A DNA stretch of 64,000 nt, from NCBI RefSeq assembly GCF_005870025.1, contig NZ_VATA01000003.1, positions 124,001 through 188,000 of the forward strand, in the 5' to 3' direction. Origin of the DNA: Poseidonocella sp. HB161398 (GTDB taxonomy: Bacteria > Pseudomonadota > Alphaproteobacteria > Rhodobacterales > Rhodobacteraceae). Every line of letters starts with the position of its first letter. Position 1 is the first letter of the stretch. The position numbers and the translations under genes were made by a program. This document shows positions 53,180 through 63,395 of the stretch, piece after piece. Below the pieces are notes generated by a model. That model had not been told where the DNA came from. It made no database searches and was given only the letters and a program-made list of their open reading frames with translations.

Positions 53180-55117
53180 TCAGGCCGCCGCCTTCTTCGA
53201 TCCGCCGCGGATCACCTTGAGCGCGGCGCCGCCCTGGATGGCGCCGCCGAACTTCCCGTGCTGGGTCTTGTCCCAGTAGAAGGGCTTCTGCACCATCTCG
53301 GCCAGGGCCTTGTACATCGCCATGCTGGCCAGCAGGAAATAGACCGGCAGGGTGAAGGCCCAGGGCAGCAGCCGCAGCCGCCCGGTCCGGCGCAGCGCCA
53401 GTGCCGCCATCACGACCATCACGATCTCGCTGAGCCCGAAGAACAGCGCCAGCCCTGCCATGGCCGCATCCGGGATGACCTCGCGCACCGGATGCCAGAG
53501 GCCGAAGGGAATCACCCAGAGCGACCAAAGCAGCGGCGCCAGCGCGAATTGCAGCAGCGTGCCGAGGAACATCGCCTGGAAGCCCCAGAAGCGGCGATTG
53601 CCGAGGTCGCGCCACAGCCGCAGCGGCTGGCGCATATGCACCGCATAGGTCATCGCATAGCCCTTCAGCCAGCGCGAGCGCTGCTTCACCCAGGGCCAGG
53701 CGATGCAATTGGCCTCTTCCCAGGTGGTCATGTCGAGGATCTCGGTCTCGTAGCCCGCGCGTGCCAGGCGGATGCCCAGATCGGCATCCTCGGTGACATT
53801 GTGCGAATCCCAGCCGCCGAGCGCCTCCAGCACGCCGCGGCGGAAGAACACCGTGGTGCCGCCCAGCGGCACCGCCAGGCCCAGATGCGCGACGCCGGGC
53901 AGCATCACCCGGAACCAGCTGGCATATTCGATGGTGAAGCAGCGCGACATCCAGTTCAGTCCGGTATTGTAGTAGTCGAGGCAGCCCTGCAGGCAGGCGA
54001 CGCGCGGCCCGGCGCGGGCGAAGCGCTCCGCCACCTGGCGCAGCTGGCCGGGCTCGGGCGCGTCCTCGGCGTCGTAGATGCCGATCACGCTGCCGCGGCA
54101 GAAATCGAGCGCGTAGTTCATCGCCCGCGGCTTGGTCTTGATCTGCCCCTCGGGCACGACGACGACGCGCATCCAGCGGGGCAGCTCGGCCGTGGCCAGC
54201 GTGGCATGGGTGACCGTGTCATCGGCCTCCACCACCAGGCAGACATCGAGAAGCGCCGAGGGGTAGTCGAGCTTGGACAGCCGCCGCACGAGCTGCAGCG
54301 CGATGCGCTCTTCCTTGTAGAGCGGCACGAGGAGCGAGATCACCGGCAGCCGGCCGGGGCGGATGCCGCCATGCAGCTCGTGGATCTCGGCGCCGCCCGC
54401 AGGGCCGGGACGGGCGAAGAGCGTGGCGCATTTCAGCACGCAGAGCGCCAGCAGGCTGACGCTCGCCACAGCCAGCAGCGCGGTGCAGGTCCAGGCCAGC
54501 GACAGGAGCGGGGCGCAGAGGAAGAGGAAGGCGGCCATCGCGGCGGCGGTACGGAAGGGACCGGCGCGCCAGGCACGGCAGGAGAGGCTGCGCGGCACCC
54601 GCGTCTCGGCGCGCAGCGCCAGCTCGGGGGCATGGGCGGCGGCAATGGCGGCGCCGACGGCGCCCGGCGCGGCCAGCGCCATCATCACCGGGCCGTAGAG
54701 CGCCTCCAGCCGCTCGCGCAGCTCGGGGAAGCCCGCCGGGTCCTCGGTGGCGATCACGGTGGCGCTGCCGATGCGGCGCCAGGGCAGGGCGGAGAGGCGC
54801 AGGCAGTCGGCGGGGCCCAGCCGGGCGACCAGCCGCGGATCGGCCGGGGCGGCCTCCAGATCGACATGGCGGGCGCCCCATTGCGCCTCGAGCAGCCGCA
54901 GGACATCGCCGCGGCCGATCGCGCCGGTGGCCATGAGCGCCTCGCCGAGCCGCAGATCCGCGGCGCGGTGGAGGTCCAGCGCTTCGTCGATGAGAGCGGG
55001 GTCGGCCAGGCCCTGGCGGCGCAGCAAGTCGCCGATGCGGGGGCGCGCCGCGGCGGCCTCTGCCGCGGGCGGGACGCTGCCGGTGGCTCCGGCGGGTCTG
55101 AGCGGCACCGGCTCCAT
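53180..55117 (-). CDS. Membrane glycosyltransferase family 2 with N-terminal GspE/MshEN-like domain
   Basis: This 645-residue protein begins with about 150 residues resembling the MshEN/GspE-N fold ('RIGDLLRRQGLADPALIDEA', 'LGEALMATGAIGRGDVLRLL', 'WGARHVDLEA'), a possible cyclic-di-GMP-binding module. Two membrane helices follow (~190-235), then the GT2 domain with 'ISLLVPLYKEERIALQLVRR', DxD 'YDAEDAPEPGQ', 'NVTEDADLGIRLARAGYETE' and 'QRSRWLKGYAMTYAVH' (processive QxxRW-like), and four or so C-terminal helices. It likely exports a beta-linked polysaccharide. It stands alone without a polysaccharide cluster. Confidence 0.85.
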   Translation of the reverse strand: MEPVPLRPAGATGSVPPAAEAAAARPRIGDLLRRQGLADPALIDEALDLHRAADLRLGEALMATGAIGRGDVLRLLEAQWGARHVDLEAAPADPRLVARLGPADCLRLSALPWRRIGSATVIATEDPAGFPELRERLEALYGPVMMALAAPGAVGAAIAAAHAPELALRAETRVPRSLSCRAWRAGPFRTAAAMAAFLFLCAPLLSLAWTCTALLAVASVSLLALCVLKCATLFARPGPAGGAEIHELHGGIRPGRLPVISLLVPLYKEERIALQLVRRLSKLDYPSALLDVCLVVEADDTVTHATLATAELPRWMRVVVVPEGQIKTKPRAMNYALDFCRGSVIGIYDAEDAPEPGQLRQVAERFARAGPRVACLQGCLDYYNTGLNWMSRCFTIEYASWFRVMLPGVAHLGLAVPLGGTTVFFRRGVLEALGGWDSHNVTEDADLGIRLARAGYETEILDMTTWEEANCIAWPWVKQRSRWLKGYAMTYAVHMRQPLRLWRDLGNRRFWGFQAMFLGTLLQFALAPLLWSLWVIPFGLWHPVREVIPDAAMAGLALFFGLSEIVMVVMAALALRRTGRLRLLPWAFTLPVYFLLASMAMYKALAEMVQKPFYWDKTQHGKFGGAIQGGAALKVIRGGSKKAAA

Positions 55118-55274
55118 GAGTTCCCGTCCATTCGCAAGGAATGTCCGAGAATTTCATTAAATTGGTTAAATCACCTTTAAGGCAGACCCGGGAATGTCCC
55201 GCAAGCGGCCGTAAATGCGGGAAAACCTTGCCCTGCAGGGGCGCCCGCCGCGACAGCGGCAGGCGCGGGCGGGA

Positions 55275-56417
<1,143 letters not shown>

Positions 56418-56540
56418 GGGCGACTCCTATCGGCAAATCCTCGGTCAGATAAGCCTAACGGCAAGGCTCTGCAAGCAGGGTTGCGTGCCAAAGCCGCAAT
56501 GCAGTATAGGCCCGCGGACCGCAGACATCAGGGGATGACG

Positions 56541-57017
56541 ATGGGCAAGGACCTCAAGGCCCGGGTAGGCGAAAGCCTCAAGCAGGCGATGAAGGACAAG
56601 GACGCCGTACGGCTCTCGACCCTGCGGCTGATCAATGCCGCGATCAAGGACACTGAAATCGCCGTGCGCTCCGCCACGCCGGCCGATGCCGAGCCGCAGC
56701 CGCTGTCGGATGACAAGGTGCTGGCAATCCTCGGGAAAATGGTGAAGCAGCGCCAGGAGAGCGCGCGCGTCTACGAAGAGGGCGGGCGGCTGGAACTGGC
56801 CGAGCAGGAGCGCGGCGAGATCGGCATCATCGAGGAATTCCTGCCCGCGCGGCTGAGCGCCGAGGCGCAGGCGGCCGCGGTGGAGAAGGCGATTGCCGAG
56901 ACCGGGGCCGATTCCCTGCGCGACATGGGCAAGGTGATGGCGTCGCTGAAGGCGAAGTATACCGGACAGATGGATTTCGGCGAGGTCGGCCCGCTGGTGC
57001 GTGCCAAGCTCGGCTGA
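56541..57017 (+). CDS. GatB/YqeY domain protein
   Basis: This 158-residue helical protein resembles the tRNA-contacting C-terminal domain of GatB: 'LKQAMKDKDAVRLSTLRLIN', 'LGKMVKQRQESARVYEEGGR', 'EIGIIEEFLPARLSAEAQAA' and 'GKVMASLKAKYTGQMDFGEV'. Its precise role is unknown; a tRNA-linked function is suspected. AGGGG 6 bases before ATG 56541 decides the start. A terminator follows. Confidence 0.95.
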   Translation: MGKDLKARVGESLKQAMKDKDAVRLSTLRLINAAIKDTEIAVRSATPADAEPQPLSDDKVLAILGKMVKQRQESARVYEEGGRLELAEQERGEIGIIEEFLPARLSAEAQAAAVEKAIAETGADSLRDMGKVMASLKAKYTGQMDFGEVGPLVRAKLG

Positions 57018-57058
57018 TCCCGACGCTCCGCAAGGGGCCGGAAAACGTGATCCAGAGG

Positions 57059-57085
57059 ACGCCCGCGGCAGAGCCGCGGGCGTTT
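57059..57085 (+). terminator. Terminator after the yqeY-like gene
   Basis: ACGCCCGCGGC (57059-57069) pairs perfectly with GCCGCGGGCGT (57073-57083) around AGA, followed by TTT. Confidence 0.75.
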
Positions 57086-57177
57086 CCGCTTGCCGTCCCC
57101 GCGATCCTGCTGCGCAGGCCCGCGGGGCCCCGCCGCCCCTGGCAGCGGAGCGCGCCCGTCGCCGGAATGGATTGTCC

Positions 57178-57735
57178 TCAGGGCGGCATGGCCGAGGCGG
57201 CGGCAGTGTCGAGGAGGCGGCGCAGCACCGGATAGAGCGCGGCGCGCTCGGTCTCGGTGAGGAAGCTGCCGAGCTCCACCTCGCGTCCGTCGGCGCTGCC
57301 GGTGAGGGTGATGTAGTTGCGGTGCCCGCCGCGGCGCGGATGCAGATGCGCCGCCAGCCAGTAGGTATTGGCCTGCCAGGATTTTCCCGTGCCGCGGCCG
57401 GGGCGGTGGCTGAGGCAGGTGCTGTCGGTCCAGACGGCGAGTTCCTCGGTGACGGCGCGGTCGGCCCAGGACCAGGTCAGCGCCCGCCAGAGCCCGCCGA
57501 TCGCGGCGGCGATGAAGAGCAGAAGCACCCAGAAGACGGAAGATCCGAGCACCGTCAGCAGCGGCACCAGCACCATGGCGGAGGCGGCGGCGATGGTGAC
57601 GGCGAACCCCTTGCGCGTCAGCGAGCTATGCGCCGAGAGCGAGAGCCGCGCCAGCGGCGGATCGCCCTGCGAAAAATAGGACGCCCCCGTGATGACGGGG
57701 GCGTCCTGCGTTCCGGTGTCCCAGTGCCAGGGCAT
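57178..57735 (-). CDS. DUF2244 membrane protein
   Basis: This 185-residue protein of the DUF2244 family has two adjacent membrane helices (residues ~43-85, 'FAVTIAAASAMVLVPLLTVL' and 'VFWVLLLFIAAAIGGLW'), then 'VTEELAVWTDSTCLSHRPG' and 'WQANTYWLAAHLHPRRGGHR'. It starts immediately after the ctaD stop, so it is co-transcribed with cytochrome oxidase subunit I and may assist its assembly, as this linkage is common in alphaproteobacteria. Function is unproven. Confidence 0.85.
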   Translation of the reverse strand: MPWHWDTGTQDAPVITGASYFSQGDPPLARLSLSAHSSLTRKGFAVTIAAASAMVLVPLLTVLGSSVFWVLLLFIAAAIGGLWRALTWSWADRAVTEELAVWTDSTCLSHRPGRGTGKSWQANTYWLAAHLHPRRGGHRNYITLTGSADGREVELGSFLTETERAALYPVLRRLLDTAAASAMPP

Positions 57736-59391
57736 TCAGTGGGCGTGGCCCTTGTCCCATTCGCTCTGCTTCGGCAGTGTCTCGAAGGTATGCTCCGGCG
57801 GCGGCGAGGGCAGGGTCCATTCCAGCGTGTCGGCGTATTCGTTCCAGTAGTTCTTCGCCGTCACCCGCTCGCCCTTCGTCAGGGTCACGTAGATGATGTA
57901 GAGGAACAGGATGAAGGAGGCGAAGCTGATGAAGGCGCCGATCGAGGAGACCATGTTCCAGGTGGCGAAGGCCTCCGGATAGTCGATATAGCGCCGCGGC
58001 ATGCCCTGCCGCCCGAGGAAGTGCTGCGGGAAGAAGGTCAGGTTGGCGCCGATGAACATCATCCAGAAATGGATCTTGCCCAGCCGCTCGGGATACTGCC
58101 GCCCCGACATCTTGCCGATCCAGTAGTAGATGCCCGCGAAGATGCAGAAGACCGCGCCGAGGCTCATCACGTAGTGGAAATGCGCCACGACATAGTAGGT
58201 GTCGTGATAGGCCCGGTCGATCCCCGCCTGGCTGAGCACCACGCCGGTGACGCCGCCGACGGTGAAGAGGAAGAGGAAGCCCATCGCCCAGAGCATCGGC
58301 GTCTTGAACTCGACCGATCCGCCCCACATGGTCGCCAGCCAGCTGAAGACCTTCACCCCGGTGGGCACGGCGATCACCATCGTCGCCATCATGAAGTAGC
58401 TCTGCTGGCTGAGGCTGAGCCCGACGGTGTACATGTGGTGCGCCCAGACCACGAAGCCCAGCACGCCGATCGCCACCAGCGCGTAGACCATCGGCAGGTA
58501 GCCGAAGATCGGCTTCTTCGAGAAGGTCGCGATCACGTGCGAGATCAGGCCGAAGCCCGGCAGGATGATGATGTAGACTTCCGGATGGCCGAAGAACCAC
58601 AGGATGTGCTGGTAGAGGATCGGATCGCCGCCGCCCGCGGGCTGGAAGAAGGTCGTGCCGAAATTGCGGTCGGTCAGCAGCATGGTGATCGCGCCCGCCA
58701 GCACCGGCAGGGACAGCAGGATCAGCCAGGCGGTGACGAAGATCGACCAGGCGAAGAGCGGCACCTTGTGCAGCGTCATGCCCGGCGTGCGCATGTTGAG
58801 GAAGGTCGTGATCATGTTGATCGCGCCGAGGATCGAGGAGGCGCCGGAGACGTGGACCGCGAAGATCGCCAGATCCATCGACATCCCCGGATAGGAGGTC
58901 GAGAGCGGCGGGTAGAGCACCCAGCCCACGCCCGAGCCCGTGCCCTCGAGCCCGTCGGGGGCGAACATCGAGGCGATGCCGAGGCAGGTGCCCGCGACAT
59001 AGAACCAGAAGCTGAGATTGTTCAGCCGCGGGAAGGCCATGTCGGGCGCGCCGATCATGAGCGGCATGAAGTAGTTGCCGAAGCCGCCGAAGAGCGCCGG
59101 GATCACCACGAAGAACATCATCAGGACGCCGTGATAGGTGATCATGACGTTCCAGATATGGCCGTCCGGGGTGCAGGGATCGGCCATGAAGCCCTCCATG
59201 CACATGTACTGCACGCCGGGGCTCATCAGCTCCAGCCGCATGTAGACGGTCAGGATGACCGATATCAGCCCCACCACGCCTGCGGTGAAGAGATACAGGA
59301 TCCCGATGTCCTTGTGGTTGGTCGACATGAACCAGCGGGTGAACCACCCTTTCCGGTCATGCTCGTGCGATGCGCTGGCGGCGTCTGCCAT
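57736..59391 (-). CDS. ctaD: Cytochrome c oxidase subunit I (aa3 type)
   Basis: This 551-residue heme-copper oxidase core subunit has 12 membrane helices. The heme and copper ligands are visible in '[20 protein letters not shown]', '[20 protein letters not shown]' (His and cross-linked Tyr of the HPEVY motif), '[14 protein letters not shown]' (two CuB His) and '[18 protein letters not shown]'. The D-channel '[20 protein letters not shown]' is intact, so it is a proton-pumping A-type enzyme. ATG 59391 follows GGGAGG. ctaC and ctaE are not adjacent. Confidence 0.97.
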   Translation of the reverse strand: MADAASASHEHDRKGWFTRWFMSTNHKDIGILYLFTAGVVGLISVILTVYMRLELMSPGVQYMCMEGFMADPCTPDGHIWNVMITYHGVLMMFFVVIPALFGGFGNYFMPLMIGAPDMAFPRLNNLSFWFYVAGTCLGIASMFAPDGLEGTGSGVGWVLYPPLSTSYPGMSMDLAIFAVHVSGASSILGAINMITTFLNMRTPGMTLHKVPLFAWSIFVTAWLILLSLPVLAGAITMLLTDRNFGTTFFQPAGGGDPILYQHILWFFGHPEVYIIILPGFGLISHVIATFSKKPIFGYLPMVYALVAIGVLGFVVWAHHMYTVGLSLSQQSYFMMATMVIAVPTGVKVFSWLATMWGGSVEFKTPMLWAMGFLFLFTVGGVTGVVLSQAGIDRAYHDTYYVVAHFHYVMSLGAVFCIFAGIYYWIGKMSGRQYPERLGKIHFWMMFIGANLTFFPQHFLGRQGMPRRYIDYPEAFATWNMVSSIGAFISFASFILFLYIIYVTLTKGERVTAKNYWNEYADTLEWTLPSPPPEHTFETLPKQSEWDKGHAH

Positions 59392-59647
59392 GCGTGCCTC
59401 CCTAACAATCAAGACAGAAGGCCCCGGTTCGGCCGCGGCCCGTTTTCCTTAGCGTCCGTTCTACGGCCCCTTCGGCAATCCGGCAAATATTCGCTTCTGT
59501 GCAGATGGTGCCGGAGACGGGCATTTTTGTCGCACACGGATTTGACATGGATCAGCGAAGGGGGTCAAGCGCTCCGAAAGGCGGGGGCAAGCATCTGGCA
59601 GGCCGGCAGGAATTGTGCGAACGAGGCGCCGAGAAGGAGACGGGACA

Positions 59648-60580
59648 ATGGCAGCGGAACAGGCGGCGCGCGGACAGGGGCACGGCAGATGGGCGGCAGC
59701 GGCCCTGGTGGGGGCCTGCCTGATGTGGGCGGGCAATTTCGTCACCGGCCGCGCGATTCGCGGGCTGCTCGATCCCGAGACGCTGAATTTTCTGCGCTGG
59801 CTGGTGGCGGCGGCGGCCTTCCTGCCCTTCACGGCGCGCGGACTCTGGCAGCACCGCCGCGCGATCGCGGCCCAGGCGCCCTGGCTGGCGGCGCTGGCGC
59901 TGACCGGGGTGGTGGGCTTCCAGGAGGCGACCTACATGGCGCTGACCCTGTCGCCGGTGGCCAATGCCGCGCTGCTTCTCGCGGTGATGCCGATGCTGAT
60001 CCTGCTGAGCTCGGCGGTGATGGGCAAGGCGCGGCTGACGCTCCGGCAGGGGGCGGCGGTGGCGGTCTCCTTCCTTGGCGTGGCGGTGATCCTGGGCGAG
60101 GGCGATCCGGTGGCGGTGCTGCGGCTGCATCTGGGGGCGGGGGACCTGTGGCTGCTGGCCGCGGTGGCGAGCTGGACCGCCTATACCCAGCTCCTGCGCG
60201 GCGCGCCGAAGACCGTGCCGCCGGCGGTGTCGCTGATGGCGACGATCCTGATCGCGCTGCCGGTGCTCGCGGCGCTGGCGCTCTGGCGCGGCCGCTCGCA
60301 GATCGCCGCGCTGCCGCCCGAGGCCTGGGCGGCGGTGGCCTATGTCGGGCTCTTCGCGGCGCTCCTGGCCTTCATCCTCTGGGGCTATGGCGTGCGGCTG
60401 AAGGGGCCGGACGCGGCGGGGCTCTATATCAACCTGATCCCGGTCTTCTCGGCCGCGCTGGCCTGGCTGCTTCTGGGCGAGGCGCTGACCGCCGGGCAGG
60501 CGGCGGGGGCGGCGCTGATCGTGCTGTCGCTCTGGATGGGCAGCGCCCGGGGCCGGAAAACCCGGCTCGACGCAACGTAA
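59648..60580 (+). CDS. EamA/DMT-superfamily transporter
   Basis: This 310-residue protein has ten membrane helices in two EamA repeats: 'LVGACLMWAGNFVTGRAIRG' opens the first and 'GDLWLLAAVASWTAYTQLL' the second. 'TLSPVANAALLLAVMPMLIL' and 'KGPDAAGLYINLIPVFSAAL' are the matching conserved helices. Such proteins export amino acids or other metabolites; the substrate is not predictable. The ATG at 59648 follows AGGAGA. The next gene starts 39 bases later. Confidence 0.9.
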   Translation: MAAEQAARGQGHGRWAAAALVGACLMWAGNFVTGRAIRGLLDPETLNFLRWLVAAAAFLPFTARGLWQHRRAIAAQAPWLAALALTGVVGFQEATYMALTLSPVANAALLLAVMPMLILLSSAVMGKARLTLRQGAAVAVSFLGVAVILGEGDPVAVLRLHLGAGDLWLLAAVASWTAYTQLLRGAPKTVPPAVSLMATILIALPVLAALALWRGRSQIAALPPEAWAAVAYVGLFAALLAFILWGYGVRLKGPDAAGLYINLIPVFSAALAWLLLGEALTAGQAAGAALIVLSLWMGSARGRKTRLDAT

Positions 60581-60619
60581 GGCCGGCGCTAGGCTCCTCT
60601 CCGAACGGGAGGGGATGCC

Positions 60620-61627
60620 GTGCAGATCAGCGAAATCGTCAAGAGCTGGCAGCTCTTCGTCCTGGCTGTGGCCGGGATCGCGGGCATGTGGATCAGCCAG
60701 AAGGCCGAGACCCGCAGCCGCTTCGACGTCAACGCCACCGCGATCGCCACGGCCGAGGGGCAGATGGAGCTTTTCCTGTCCCAGCCCGACTACGTGCTGG
60801 CCTATCTGGAGAACGCCTATCCCGAATACGCCTATTGCGCGGCGCTCTCGGCGATCCAGGCCTGCGTGATGGCGCAGGACGGGCGGCCGGGCAGCGGGCC
60901 GAGCTGCATCGCCGGCGCGGCCGCCGCCGGGGACGGGGAGGGTGTCACCGTGCCCGCCCGGGCCGGGGACGCGCTGGCGCAGGAGATCGACCGCATCGCC
61001 CGCGAGGCCGGGCTGAGCGAGGCGGCGCTGCGCATGGCGGGCACGGCCGATGGCGACGCGGTGCCGCTGACCGCCCAGACGCGCGCGGCGGAAGGGCGGG
61101 CGGCGATCTGCAATGCCAGCCTGGAGGGGCTGCAGGCCGACACGTCGCTGTCGGGGCGGTTCAGCAGGGTCTCGGCCGAGGCCGAATGCCTCGACACTCT
61201 GGGGCTCTACCGCAAGACGACCTGCAATTCCCGGCTGCGCGAGCGCCAGCGCGAATCGACGGCGCTGCAGGTGGCCGAGGCCCAGCCCGCCCAGGCGCCC
61301 GACCGGCAGGCCTGCCCGCCGGGCGAGGCGCGGCCCATGGTCTATCCGCATGCGGCGAGCGAGGGCGACCTGGGCGCGGCGGCGCAGCTGGCGACCGCGC
61401 TGCAGGCGAAGGGCTGGAGCCTAGCCGAGGCAGAGCCCGCCCCGGGTGCTTCGAAATACGGCGACGTGCGCTATTTCCATGCCGAGCAGAAGGACTGCGC
61501 CGAGCGGCTGGCGGCCGATGTGCAGGAGGCGCTCGGCGCCACGTCGCCGCTGGCGCTGATCGACCTGGGCAATTCCTACCGCAACCTGCCGCGCGGACGG
61601 ATGGAGCTGTGGCTGGCCCCGCGCTGA
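60620..61627 (+). CDS. Membrane-anchored protein of unknown function
   Basis: This 335-residue protein starts at GTG 60620 (GGGAGG upstream). It has one N-terminal helix (residues ~10-25, 'WQLFVLAVAGIAGMW') followed by a helical region with cysteines ('YPEYAYCAALSAIQACVMAQ'), a low-complexity Ala/Gln-rich middle, and a C-terminal alpha/beta module ('VRYFHAEQKDCAERLAADVQ', 'LIDLGNSYRNLPRGRMELWL'). That last module resembles the small LytR_C/SPOR-like tails seen on various envelope proteins. I do not recognise the family as a whole. It is convergent with lipB, 7 bases away. Confidence 0.7.
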   Translation: MQISEIVKSWQLFVLAVAGIAGMWISQKAETRSRFDVNATAIATAEGQMELFLSQPDYVLAYLENAYPEYAYCAALSAIQACVMAQDGRPGSGPSCIAGAAAAGDGEGVTVPARAGDALAQEIDRIAREAGLSEAALRMAGTADGDAVPLTAQTRAAEGRAAICNASLEGLQADTSLSGRFSRVSAEAECLDTLGLYRKTTCNSRLRERQRESTALQVAEAQPAQAPDRQACPPGEARPMVYPHAASEGDLGAAAQLATALQAKGWSLAEAEPAPGASKYGDVRYFHAEQKDCAERLAADVQEALGATSPLALIDLGNSYRNLPRGRMELWLAPR

Positions 61628-61634
61628 GCCCTGC

Positions 61635-62297
61635 TCAGGCCGGAACCTCGCCGAAGATCCCGGCGAAGGTCTTCTGCAGCGCGACGTCGACATCTTCCAT
61701 CGTCACCGGCAGGCCGAGATCGACCAGCGAGGTCACGCCATGCTCGGAGATGCCGCAGGGCACGATCCCCGAGAAATGCGACAGGTCGGGTTCGACATTG
61801 ATCGACAGCCCGTGGAAGCTGACCCATTTGCGCACGCGCAGCCCGATCGCGGCGATCTTGTCCTCGCGCGGCTGGCCGTCCGGCCCGGCGGGCTTGTCAT
61901 GGCGCACGACCCAGACGCCGACCCGGCCCTCGCGGCGCTCGCCCTTGACGTTGAACTCCGCCAGCGTGGCGATCACCCATTCCTCGACCTGGTGCACGAA
62001 TTTCCGCACGTCGCGGCCGCGCTTCGACAGGTCGAGCATCACATAGGCCACGCGCTGGCCCGGCCCGTGATAGGTGTACTGCCCGCCGCGGCGCGTCTCG
62101 TAGACCGGGAAGCGGTCCGGATCGACGAGGTCGCGGACATTGGCGCTGCTGCCGGCGGTGTAGAGCGGCGGGTGCTCGAGAAGCCAGATCGTCTCCGGCG
62201 CTTCGCCGCCCGCGATTCCGTCCGCAAGCCGCTCCATCTCGGCCAGTGCTGCCGGGTAAGGGACGAGGGATTCAGAGGTTTTCCAGTCAAGGGACAT
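61635..62297 (-). CDS. lipB: Octanoyltransferase LipB
   Basis: This enzyme moves octanoate from acyl carrier protein to lipoyl domains of 2-oxoacid dehydrogenases. The 220-residue chain has '[17 protein letters not shown]', '[19 protein letters not shown]', the catalytic Lys147 in '[19 protein letters not shown]', and the acyl-accepting Cys181 in '[16 protein letters not shown]'. It ends 7 bases from the convergent unknown gene. Confidence 0.95.
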   Translation of the reverse strand: MSLDWKTSESLVPYPAALAEMERLADGIAGGEAPETIWLLEHPPLYTAGSSANVRDLVDPDRFPVYETRRGGQYTYHGPGQRVAYVMLDLSKRGRDVRKFVHQVEEWVIATLAEFNVKGERREGRVGVWVVRHDKPAGPDGQPREDKIAAIGLRVRKWVSFHGLSINVEPDLSHFSGIVPCGISEHGVTSLVDLGLPVTMEDVDVALQKTFAGIFGEVPA

Positions 62298-62434
62298 CGG
62301 GCGGACTCCTGTATTTCAAGGGCGGATTACCCCTTGCGGGGAGGGCTGTCCACTTTTGTCGGAAAAGTTGCATTTCCCCTCTTGCGGCCCCCCGGAGCCT
62401 TGGGTAGATACCCGCCACTGCCGGTCAGGACAGT

Positions 62435-62521
62435 GCGGTCGTGGCGGAATTGGTAGACGCGCAGCGTTGAGGTCGCTGTGGGGTAACTCCCGTGGAAGTT
62501 CGAGTCTTCTCGACCGCACCA
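62435..62521 (+). tRNA. tRNA-Leu (anticodon GAG)
   Basis: The acceptor stem GCGGTCG (62435-62441) pairs with CGACCGC (62511-62517), followed by A and an encoded CCA (62519-62521). The anticodon stem CAGCG/CGCTG encloses loop TTGAGGT, anticodon GAG. The long variable arm (TGGGGTAACTCCCGT) is that of a class II leucine tRNA, and the T arm AAGTTCGAGTCTT is present. Confidence 0.97.
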
Positions 62522-62579
62522 GACCTGGCAGGGCAGGGAACGAGGGCCAGGGGCCCCGTCCCGCCAAATCCCCCATCAT

Positions 62580-62842
62580 ATGCGTAGAGAATGATCGAAC
62601 TCCGGAATTCCGGCATTTTCCGCTATGGACTTCAAGCTTTTGGCAATCACGCATCTTGCATTACTTTTGCTCGAATCCTATCTTCGCTTAGCGGGAAAAA
62701 CGTTCAGCTGGAAAGTAATCGCCAGAATTAAATTGAAATTTCCGCTTGTTGTTTCTAATGCGTAGACAATAACGCTGTGTCGCGTTAATATGCTATTCGG
62801 ATGTTAATTATATTATTAGTTCCTGAGGGGAAAAAGCAGAGG
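62580..62842. promoter_or_regulatory. AT-rich region with direct repeat between tRNA-Leu and the MarR/HpaR-like gene
   Basis: From about 62600 to 62842 the sequence is far richer in A and T than the rest of the window. ATGCGTAGAGAATGA (62580-62594) recurs as ATGCGTAGACAATAA (62758-62772), 13 of 15 identical, 178 bases apart. Close to the gene, GTTAATATGCTATTCGGATG and GTTAATTATATTATTAGT provide several -10-like words. It probably holds the regulator's promoter and operators, or is a transferred segment. Confidence 0.45.
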
Positions 62843-63280
62843 ATGAATGTGATAACGCCGCTATTCGGAGGAACATCCGGCTCCCTGCCGATGCGAATTC
62901 ATCGCGCAAGGGAGCGCGTCGTCGCCCCGATCCGCGCCGTTGCCGCCCGATCCCAGCTTACCGAACAGCAGTGGCGCATTCTCGCCGTGCTCGATGAGCA
63001 AGGACCGATGGATGCGACGCGGCTTTCGGAACAGTGCGGGCTGCTTCTGCCGAGTCAAACTCGTATTATTCAAACACTTATGGAAAAAGGTCTTGTGACC
63101 CGCAGCCGCGATCAGAACGACCGGCGGCGGCAGACTCTGGCCATTACAGAGGCCGGACACGGCATCGTCGTCTCGCATGCCGGGGAGCTGGAGAAGCTCT
63201 CTGCGCGGATCGAGGCGCGTCTGGGACGCAAGCGCCTGGCCACCCTGATGGAGCTGCTCGAAGAGCTCGAGCGCATCTGA
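62843..63280 (+). CDS. MarR family regulator, HpaR-like
   Basis: This protein of about 145 residues has 'SLPMRIHRARERVVAPIRAV' followed by 'QLTEQQWRILAVLDEQGPMD', 'ATRLSEQCGLLLPSQTRIIQ' and 'LMEKGLVTRSRDQNDRRRQT', the pattern of HpaR-type MarR proteins that repress aromatic-degradation genes. No hpa genes are adjacent, so its target is unknown. The start is uncertain: ATG 62843 gives the family-like length, but AGAGG touches it; ATG 62801 is an alternative with no good ribosome site. Confidence 0.85.
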   Translation: MNVITPLFGGTSGSLPMRIHRARERVVAPIRAVAARSQLTEQQWRILAVLDEQGPMDATRLSEQCGLLLPSQTRIIQTLMEKGLVTRSRDQNDRRRQTLAITEAGHGIVVSHAGELEKLSARIEARLGRKRLATLMELLEELERI

Positions 63281-63351
63281 GCCGGTTTTTCCGGTCCCGG
63301 ACCCGCCGAAACCGGCGAATCCGCAACGTTTTAATCTTCCACTAAATCTTC

Positions 63352-63383
63352 GTCCCGTCCGCCGCCTGCGCCGCGGACGGGAC
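63352..63383 (-). terminator. Hairpin terminator candidate after the YceI gene
   Basis: GTCCCGTCCGC (63352-63362) and GCGGACGGGAC (63373-63383) form a perfect 11-base stem 12 bases past the YceI stop. On the minus strand an A/T-rich tail (AAGATTTAGTGG) follows but no strict T run. A second inverted repeat, GCCGGTTT/AAACCGGC (63281-63288, 63309-63316), lies just after the MarR stop and may serve that gene. Confidence 0.55.
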
Positions 63384-63395
63384 ATTCCCGGGATG

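Noticed and set aside
57001-62046. A plus-strand open frame of 1,681 codons running through ctaD
   Set aside because: It reads antisense through cytochrome oxidase subunit I and out of frame through the EamA gene; no family motif occurs before the lipB region.
62435-62842. Integration site of a genomic island at tRNA-Leu
   Set aside because: No integrase gene is nearby and no duplicate of the tRNA 3' end was found in the following sequence; only the AT-rich island and a separate direct repeat are present.
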